Source of the DNA: Diphasiastrum complanatum
Taxonomy: Eukaryota; Streptophyta; Lycopodiopsida; Lycopodiales; Lycopodiaceae
Length of the DNA: 64,000 bases
Direction: 5' to 3'
NCBI GenBank assembly: GCA_029204225.1
Contig: CM055111.1
Coordinates: 48,411,594 to 48,475,593 of the forward strand
Part shown: positions 23,601-33,697 of the stretch, piece by piece
Position numbering within the stretch: position 1 is the stretch's first letter
Layout: each line of letters starts with the position of its first letter
Made by a program: the position numbers and the translations under genes
The notes under the pieces: model-generated
Database searches by the model: none
Told to the model about the DNA's origin: nothing
What the model saw: only the letters and a program-made list of their open reading frames with translations

Positions 23601-26600
23601 GCCTAGGGACCCTGTCAGTAGGATAGGGCCCCCAGTTGGGTCCCGACGTGCAGTCGGCCACGTCAGTGCCACGTGGCCCACACTTGGCAGTTGCATGCTA
23701 CCAGTCCTCACACTGGGCTAGGAGGGGCTTACTCTATATCAGGGAGTAGGCAAGGTTGGGTGGATCAGTTAGTGTTTGCCCTACTGTGGTGTTAGGATCT
23801 ATTACACTGGCTATGTTGTTGTATAGCAGAAGCAGAATTGAGGCGGCCATGAGCCCAAGTGGGTCTAATGGATCAAATGTTCAAGCCAACGCTCATATAA
23901 ATGACTTTGTTTGTTCATGGATGTTTGTTTTTTTGACGTTGTTCTAGTCCTTGTGAAGCTAATGTGTAATTCTCTGTTCAGGTGTGTATTCATTGGCATT
24001 CGTTAAAATCTTGCAAACTTTTCTGATGTGGTATATTTGCAGCTTATTGGCTGGACACCTCTTGTTGAAATTAAAAGCATCACAAAGAATGAGAATGTGT
24101 TGGCAAGAGTGGTGGGCAAGTTGGAATATTTTCAGCCTGGCTTTTCTGTCAAAGATCGAATCGCCTTAAAGTATATTCTCATGCTTGAATCATCTTACAA
24201 TGTTTTGTGTTCTTTAATTATTTTGTGAACTCGAGCATTTATTTTACTAGACTAGGGCATGTACCTGTTCTGAGACATCTTGATGTTCATGTTCTTCTTT
24301 AATCATTTTGAATCCAAGCATTTATGTTAGTTGACTCAAACATTAATGTGAGTAGGGCATGTACCTGTTTTGAGACATCTTGATTGCCGTAACATGTTTC
24401 TTCCAGTCTTCTGAATGAGATTCGATGGAACTCTTTTGACACATGCCATCAACTACCTTTTGTACAGACTATCAATATTGCTGGCTCATCCATTGTGTAA
24501 CTTTTTCTGGTTTAAATTGGTTTTGTAGGATACTACTCGCCAGCTTTCTTTTATTTTCTAATGAAAATCTTTATTTGGCTTTCTATTATTCAATGACCTT
24601 GCTAGTTCCTGAGATTTTGCAGATATATGCATAAAATTTGATAATGTTTATGGGTAAAAATATAGCATCTTTGATCGCAACATTGTTCTATTTATAGCCT
24701 CAACCAGCTGTCAATTTGTTTTTTTGGCCATTTTTCATCAAATAAATGGGTTTCAACCAACTTCTCAGGATGATATTGGATGCGGAGTCGAAAGGGTTGA
24801 TAAAACCTGAAGCATCGACTCTTGTAGAACCTACAAGCGGGAATACTGGGATAGGTCTTGCATTGGTTGGAATACACAGGGGTTATAAGGTGGCTATAGT
24901 CATGCCAGCAACTTATTCTTTGGAGCGTCGTATGATATTGCGAGCTCTTGGGGCTGAGTTGCATCTTACAAGTAAGTTTCCTGCTTTTTTTGTTTCTACT
25001 AGCACACCTAATCCTTGCAAGCTTTCTATTGAATCTTTTATACTTACTACTTTGGTTCCATAAAAGAGATGAAAGATGGAAGACTTGGTTCATGGGTCAC
25101 TATGCATAAGTTTCTCTTGCTGAATATCTGTTTTTTTCACTTGTTTTGAGCTCCTTGAATGACTTCTTTTTTGCTTGGGCAGATCCTGAATTGGGTTTTG
25201 AAGGTGTTCTAAACAAGACTCAAGAGCTACTTGCCTCAACTCCAAATTCACACATGCTAAATCAGTTGGGAAACCTGATGAACAATGAAGCCCACTATTG
25301 TAGTACTGGTGAGAGCTACTTGCCTCAACTCCAAATTCACACATGCTAAATCAGTTGGGAAATCTGATGAACAAGGAAACCCACTATTGTAGTACTGGTG
25401 TAACCACTATTGTAGTACTGGGGAGAGAGAGAGAGAGAATTAGAATTAGAATTATTATTATTAACGTCTTTTGGTGCCCAGGGGCACATAAGACAAAAGA
25501 GAGTACAAAATGTGAGAAGCATTGTCCGCATAAGGACTTATTTACCAATGAAAAGACAGTAAAACTAAAACTAAAATATCGATCTCTCTGTCTCTAAGAG
25601 AAAAAGTATCCAAGCTTGACCACCAGCTGGTGAGGGTACAAAGCAAGAGCTTAACCACCTGCTCCGCGGAGGAAACTAGCTACGAGCAAGCCGAAAGTAA
25701 TGAGTGATGGTAGTAGTGGGTCGTGATGTAGGCTGGTGGGAGGCGTATGAAGATCTAGTAGCACTGGATCGAGCCGAAACTCTCTGTGTCTTCGATCTTC
25801 GGACGGGGACGTCAAAATCCGCAAACGAAATATCCACTCTGTCTCGCTTATGGAAGAACTGAGTAATGTGAGCCTGACTGGAATCCATATCTGAGAGCGT
25901 AGGTAGAAGTGAAGCTCGTAAAATATACATCTCTATCAAAAGAAGACCCACACATCTAGCATCTGGATACTCGAGGAAGGAGCTCAACGTGAGGGGAATA
26001 TCTCGGTATAAACAATGGTATCGTCCTCTAATCTCATAGTATACTGGGCAGCGAAAGATGAAATGAAACTCATCTTCCACCTCCTGAAGAGAACAAAGCT
26101 GACATATCCGCTGCAATCTGGGAGTGTCTGTGTATCTACCTGTCTCGATAGCAAGCTGATGAGAAGAGACTCGAAGCTGTCCTATACGATATCTCAGACC
26201 AAAAGATAGCGTCTGTGTAAGATAAACTGGAAGAATAGGCAAGCCCGAAACGTCCAGCCGTAAAAGATGTGTGCCATAATAATGTAGCTTGACCCTATCT
26301 GGATCAGGATGTGACCATATAGTGCGTATGTAGCTCCGGTAGATCTGCTGTCTGATATAAGCATGGGTTCCATTCGGAAGATCAAGTGCGGATAAACCCC
26401 AAGTCTGAAGAAGGGCTGAGACACTGCGATACCAAGAGTGCTTGGCTCCCTGATCTGCAATGGTACAAGATGAAGTGAGAGCAGCAACAATGTATCTGGA
26501 GGTATCTAGATCTGATACCCTGTGAAGAAAGGTGATGATCTGAAACATAGCACCAACAACTAATGGAGGAGAAGCAAACTCGGCTAGTATGATATCATGT

Positions 26601-29600
26601 GGTACTGAGGGCTTAGCCCGGATTATCCTACTGAGCATGAGAATCTGGATACGAGTAAGATCTCTCCATGTATCGCGTGATAAATCAGGGCACCAAGTCT
26701 CAGCCGAATATAGCACAACTGGGGAGACAGTAGCAGAAAATAGTAGGCATCTGGTAGCAGGATCCTGCACATAATAAGTAGAGCAAAATCTCTCCATATG
26801 CACAAGAGCGGTATGCCCCTTGCGGAGCCTGGCGGTGGCTGCTGGTCGAAAAGTGAGTAGCGGACCAGAGAAAAGAACTCCCAAATAGGTGTAGGAGGTC
26901 ACGATCTCAATCGGTAGCCCGTCATAATAGAAAATCACATCTCTCATATGCTGTCTGTTGGTGTTAAACACCATAATCTTAGTCTTCTTAAGGTTAACCG
27001 TCAATCCCCAACGCTGGCAAAAGTGATGTAAAGCAGAAAGGTGACTCTGTAAACCAGCTGCAGAGGATGAGAGGAGAACCACATCATCAGCGTACAAGAG
27101 AATGGGGATAATAATGTCTGCTAGGGGACAGCCCTCTCCACCTTCCTCGCGAATAATCCGCTCGAGGTCATCTATATATAGTGCAAAAAGAGTGGGTGAT
27201 AAGGGGCAACCCTGCTTCACCCCAATGGTAGAATGTATCTGTGAGGACCAGCCACTACCATCTCTGAAACGTGCCAAGACTCGCTCATATAAAGTAATGA
27301 TCGCAGCAATAGTATCCTCTGAAAAGCCAAGTGAAGACAGTCTCTGGAAAAGAAGATGTCGTGGAACAGAGTCAAAAGCTTTGCGAAAATCCACAAAGCA
27401 ACAGTAAATTCTCTGTTTCCGATGTCGAGCCTCCTCAATAATGCATCTCAAAATGAAGATCTGGTCTGAAGTAGAATATCCCGGTCTGAAACCAGCTTGA
27501 CCCATAGCGTGTAAACCCTCAGTTTCAGCAAAAGATCCAGTGACTGTCTGTAGTATAGAGCCATATATCTTAGCTAGAGTGTGGCCAATCATAATGGTGC
27601 GGTAGTTTCCTACATTCATGGGATCACCTGCCTTGAGGATGGGGTGAAGGATATTAGTACACCAAGCCGTAGGAAAACCAGAAGTAACAGCTGTGTTAAA
27701 AACATGAGCAATGTAAGGGGAGATGAGATGTGCTACGGGCTTTAGGAAGTCTACACTTAAGGAGTCATAGTCAGTGGCTTTATTTAGTTTGGCATGTTTA
27801 ATGGCGTTTTCAACCATGTCAGGGGTGAAAAGTGAGCAGTGGTCAGGTCTCGGTGAGAGTGAGGTAGGAGGAGAGTCCGTGGTATATAACTCCGTGGCAT
27901 ACTCGATCCAGGATTCGATGGCTATGGGGGCCAATGTTGAAGAGTGTCTGGTGAAATGTTTCCAGAAAAAAGAGGAGGAGGGTGAATCTAAAGAGTTGAT
28001 CATTTTTTGGCAGAGTGATTGTAGGTACTTGATCTTCTTTGTTCTGGTGGTTCTATGATATTCTTTCTGGCATTGTTTGAGTGTGGCAGGGGAGTGTGAC
28101 CTGGCATATGTCACATGATTGTGAAGAGAGCGGCATTCTGCATCATACCATCTGTTGTGAACACTTCTGTGAGATGATGTCGTTTTGGTGGGGAAGGATG
28201 AGGAAGCAGCAGCTAAGAGGGATGTAGAGAGAAAAGTGGCTTGCTGGTCAATTGGTGCCATGAACGGGAAGTTAGCGAGTAGTTGGGATAAGATTGTGGT
28301 GTAATTAGTGAATCCAGATTGGGTGAAAGGAATACGTTTATGAGTGGGAAGAGAGCAAGAAATTTGCAAAGAAGAGGTTATGTGACCAAGTGAGATGTGT
28401 AAGAGTGAGTGATCGGAAATGGTAGGGGGTGTGATGGAGAAATCAGAAATGTGAGAGATCAAAGCAGGTGATCCAATGAAGTAGTCGACCACACTATGTC
28501 CTCCACCATGAGGATAGCATGTATATGCTGATGAGGAAGGCCACTGTGTGAGGCCATTCAAAATGGCAAGAGCGTGTGTCTCTGCTAGAGTGATCAACTG
28601 CTCCCCGAAAGATGTAGCTGGAGTGTCTGCATCCTGTGATACCCGGTCTAACCCCATATCCAAAGGGTAAAGCCTGAGAAGATCCGTAGCTGCATGAAAT
28701 TCGGTTTGTCTAGAGCTTGTGCGGGCGTTGAAATCACCTGCTAGTAAAATGGAACCCTGCTGAGAAAAGATAGCAATATCATCTGAGAGAGCCTGAAAAG
28801 GGTCCCCGCCAAACTCAGCAAACACTGAGGTCTGTGGAGCAAAATAGCATACAGCTATATAGATGTCCTGAGGTAATCCCAATAGTGAGCCAATAATGTG
28901 TAACCAAATATAGCGAGCGTATGGATCTTGTTTAACCATCTGAACTGTGGTGTCTCTGTATAAACAAGCTACTCCTCCAGATCCTCGACAAGTTTTTCCC
29001 CTAACAAATGGACGAAAAGCAGAATGCCAAGAGTACTCCTGTATATTTGGAAGAGGATGATATAAGGACTCATGAGTTTCAGCCAACAACAAAATGTCGC
29101 ATTTTCTAATAAAATCAGCAAAGTCTCCGGCTGATGACGAAGATAAAAAACCATTACAATTCCAGAAGCCAAGTCTCAAATTGGTAGGGGATCTCGGGTA
29201 GCTTCTATATCCGGGGGCCCCTAGTTCCTATTGTGGAAGGTCGAAAAATCTCGGTTTCCCGTCAATAAAAACAACCCTTTGCCCTTTCTCTTTCGCTTCA
29301 AGGATAATCTTTTTTCTTGCCAACCATTGAGTATTTGTTAAGTCATCATCCATATAAATGAAAGTACCTTTAAGCTTTGCCCTAAGCCGAAGGGCAGCAT
29401 TGCGTTGTGAAAGCGAGCGGAACTTGATAAACAAAACATTGTCATCAAATTTACTGCGCCAAGCAGTATCAAAACCGTCAGCCACATGAGATAACTTGGA
29501 AATGAGCAAATCCGTAGCTTCTTCCAACGGTTTTCCACCATTGGCAATGCCTCTTACTCTAATGTTAAAGGCTTTTTTGGCCCTTCTGGCTTGTTCACCC

Positions 29601-30094
29601 AAAACTGTCTCCAAATCGTTTTCCTTCGGAAAAGATGAAATCTGAGAGTGATTACCTTGCTTAAGGATCGATGTCGTTTCTTCAACCTGTTTTGCGAGTG
29701 ATGAGAGTTTGCTGCCCATATCATCCGGTTTGAAGAGTGCTGCCCACGTTTTCGTCTCCTCGACTTGTTTCTCCAAGCTATTGATCTTGTTGGAAGTCTC
29801 CTCCAAGGCACTTTTTTCTGCAATTCGTTGCTTAAGATATATATTTTCTTGCTCAAGCTGCTCCACACGTTCCGTGACACCAAAAAGATCCTTAGCTAAC
29901 TTGCTATTTTCAGCTTCAAAGAGGTGTAGTTGTTTCTTAAGTCCAAGAATTTCTTGCCGGATAAAACTAAGATCATAAGCAAAAAGACTTTCGGTAGGTT
30001 TGGAAGGAGTGTAGTCAATGGCAGCCATGTTGATAGTTTCTGTCACCGAAGACGGCTCCTCCATCACTACCGGTGATGGGGGGGTGTCCAACAG

Positions 30095-30167
<73 letters not shown>

Positions 30168-33100
30168 AAGCTTTACTAATGTCTTGTTGGTAAACATAGG
30201 TACAAAAGACTGAATGAGTCCATATCAAGTGTGCCATAACCATAGGAGCGGAATAAACTAATCTACCATACAATAAATAAATAAATAAATAAAACAACAT
30301 GAAACTGAGCTCTCCGAAAAGAGCAAAACTGAAGTATAGGGCTAGATATATCTCAATCCGTCATTATCTGTCAGCCCTCCTAAAAAAGGATGTGATAGAT
30401 GTGATGGTGGTGTGTAAAACTCCACATCTCTAGATATTTGCTGTCGAGCTATATGTCGAGGCTGGCCACAAAGTCTACGGTGTCTCCGCTGCTGCTGCTG
30501 CATGTCGTAGCTAGAAGTTTGATTGACTTGTGTAGGTCAATCGGGATGACTGCTTGGTTGTCGGGGCTGATCCAGAGCCAGAGCCAAAAGTTGATGCAGA
30601 CGAGGCGGCTCGGCGTGCTCAACGGGGAGATCATGAGGATGATCCTGATGCCGAGGAGACTACACCCCTCCCTACTGACGTGCCATTGCCCTCCTCTTAT
30701 GATGACCACACATATGATTCAGACGAGGCAAATTGGTCAAAATGGCCCGAGAAACGCAATTAGGTCATGCGAAATGGACTAGTTTTGCAGCTTTTCATCC
30801 GACAGCCCGGTTTCTCCAAATGGGGTCCGTTTCAGGTGCCATCTATTTCGGCTAGTGGACAACCTCGATAGGAACCTGTGGGAATAGACAGGCCGAGGAA
30901 CGGACCGACGGTCAGCCCAGAACGTCCGTCCAAAGTTCGACGCTAAATAGGGCTCCAAGGACACTTCGTTGATCGGGACCGGAAAACATTTGGAATTAAC
31001 CAAAATGGTCCAGGAATACAGTCCACGGGTTCGTGAACCAGATACGGACCTAACAGATCTAGCCTTGCTCGATTCGGGTATCATTTGGTCAAAATGGCCC
31101 TTCGACGGGAGAGAAACGCAATTAGGTCCTTGTTGATTTCCCTGCATGTACAGAACATCAGAAAGCATGAAATATGGTGGAGCTGGCTGCCTTTTCTCCT
31201 CCCAACCTTTGCTACATAGATTATGATGAGGAATGCCTCTCTCTAGGCTCACTTATGCACAAGCCTCAAGCACCCCTTAACCCTGACCCTTCCTAACATC
31301 GACACATGGCCAATTTCATGCACAGTCGACACTTGCCACTTAGCAGTACCTTGATACATCGACAAGAGAATAGGCTAACATGTGTCACTCATACACTAGA
31401 CCAAGTGTCCCAATGAGCATGTGTCATGTTTGACCGGTCAACCCTAGCATGTGTCATTCATTGGGCCAAGTGTCCCAATGAGCATATGACACATGTCATG
31501 TTGACTAGTCAACTCCTTTTTAGGACCCAATCACAGTTTATTTACAATTTACACCACAGGCCGATGACTTAGCCAATTACAATAATTACAAAATGTGCAT
31601 CTGTCTATGAAAACTGTAACTAGCCAGGACAGGGAGTAAAGGCTCTAACACATAGAGATGTTTATTACACTGCTATTGTTACGACACACTTGAAATGCAA
31701 TTATTCTGTCTTTTGTTTTGATGAGACATTGAAAAAGCTTCCTCTCCCTCTCTGAAACTTCATTCTCTAATTACATATGACAATTCATGTTGTGTAGCCT
31801 TGATGATACGAAAGATGATGTCTCTGACACGAGATCTATTTGCGGGCCGGACTTTTACACACCACCATGAGTATCACAAACTTCTTTACTAGACATAGGT
31901 AGAGCTATAGAGGATACAGAGGACAGATCAGAGAATGAGATAGATATTCCACTGAGTGACCAAATGTCGATGCATTAGAGCGCTTAAGTGAGTTGCGGCC
32001 TTACAGAAACAATGCGGAAACTGTTTGGATGAATGGAATTGGCAGATTAGAAAACATATCTGTGATAGGACTCGGAACACGAGCCTCCGCAGCTCTGTCT
32101 GTGCAGCGCCGAAGCTCTCCCACCATGATACAGGCTACAGCCTGTTATCCCGCATGTGAGCAAGGTCCTCGCTGGAACAACCCCAGGGCATGCTTGAAAT
32201 TGAGCAACGGTGTGCGTGAGTTGAATTGAGCAAGCAAAGGGAAGTTGAAAACCATGTGAAGGTGGGCGGGGGTAGAGCAAGAGTGTACCTGATCGTCCTT
32301 CACAACCTATCGCCAACAATTGATTAAATTAATGTACAGCTTGAAAACACATTGCAATCAATTGAAAACTAGTGAAACATTTGTTAACACATTGCGTAGT
32401 AAATGATCAAGCAACTAATGAAAGAACTAGTACCTGGACAATGCGCTGTGGCCCAACCTCCTGTATCGCCTCACAGATGATGCCGTAGATGTACTCTGTT
32501 GTGTGCACTCTCCCTGCCTCAGAGGCATCGACGCTGCGGAGGAACATGAAACCATAGCAGCTGGAAACAATGATGTTGATGAGTGGACGTTTACGACGAT
32601 CAATCCACCCATTAGCCATGATGGAACAGCCGTAACTATCCCAGGCCTCGTGCAATGCGACCAGTCTCTCTCTGACCCCGGGAAGCCGCCCCTGGAGCAA
32701 AGGCCTGCGGGTGTGGGTGGTGTGTAGCCGGGCCCGCAAACTGCAATCTTCGAGACTCTCTCGAAAGATGCGGGATGAGGCCATGACGAACAGGAGGTTT
32801 AGGTCATAGAACATCTGTGCTATGTGCTTGGTGGCCTCCTTGTGCTGTTCCTGTCTGAGAGATCCCACCATGGTGGTTTGTTTGGTGCCTCGGGATGATG
32901 GCCAAGAGGATGCGTGAGGGCGTGCGGATGAGGACACCGGATGGACGGTGCGGATCTGGAGGTGGTGGCACTGGTGTAGTTGTGGAAGTGGAGGCTGTGG
33001 ATCCATGGGGAGTACTGGCAGTGGCGGTGGCGGTGGCGGTGGCGGGAGTGGTGGCGGGGGTGACAGTGGGTGCACTAGTGGAAGGGGTCTTCATGGCATC

Positions 33101-33347
33101 TGTGGATGGCTCGTCGGCCTCAGCACTTGACTCAGCATATGTCTCGAGAATGCGAGCCCTCTCCGCAGGGGGGATGAGTGTCCAACAGCCGATCGCGTAG
33201 CGTCCCCCTGTGGGTCGGGGAAACGCAATCCCCCCAACTGTGCTCGGACCCGAGAGGCGTTCCCAGTGAACTCCTTTCGACAAAAAGGGCAATGCCACTT
33301 TTTGTCGTGCAACGACTCCACCTTGTCCCAAATGGGAGAAGCGGCCA

Positions 33348-33386
<39 letters not shown>

Positions 33387-33400
33387 AGCATCCACCAATC

Positions 33401-33472
<72 letters not shown>

Positions 33473-33619
33473 CTAAACCCTAAACCCAAGCAAACACACC
33501 CTAAACTCACACACACACATCATGTCTCACACACGCGCACACACACACACAAATCCTCTCTCACACACTCACACACACAAATTACCACACACAAATCACA
33601 AAAGACGCACACCCACATG

Positions 33620-33697
<78 letters not shown>

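Larger units (their letters stand above)
19253..23806 (+). mobile_element. Ty3/gypsy chromovirus, internal-deletion derivative 1
   Basis: TSD CTGGC on both sides (19248-19252, 23807-23811). Both 358-bp LTRs are complete and differ at only a few positions, so the insertion is young. A tRNA-Met primer site follows the 5' LTR. The coding region lacks about 1.8 kb relative to the copy at 10724: the Gag C-terminus, knuckle, protease and RT palm are gone, joining Gag residue 204 to the end of RT out of frame. The RNase H, integrase and chromodomain parts are open. It sits in sense orientation in intron 1 of the cysteine synthase gene. Confidence 0.95.
25439..30093 (-). mobile_element. Non-LTR retrotransposon (LINE), ORFs intact
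   Basis: The two ORFs read on the minus strand and no LTRs are present. The 3' end (25439-25463) is a simple TAA/TTC repeat rather than poly(A). A G4(AG)n stretch occurs on both sides (25420-25438 and from 30094), consistent with a target duplication of about 19 bp made inside a (GA)n tract. The upstream edge lies a few bases before ORF1, so the 5' UTR is probably missing. No frameshift or extra stop is seen in more than 4 kb of coding sequence, which suggests a recent insertion. Confidence 0.9.

Noticed and set aside
23811-23908. Alternative first exon of cysteine synthase (ATG at 23849, MSPSGSNGS...)
   Set aside because: Its end (NDF) does not reproduce the family sequence before LIGxTPLV, while the exon at 8503-8619 (IAGSVSE) does and also has a good splice donor. 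It is kept only as a possible LTR-driven alternative start.
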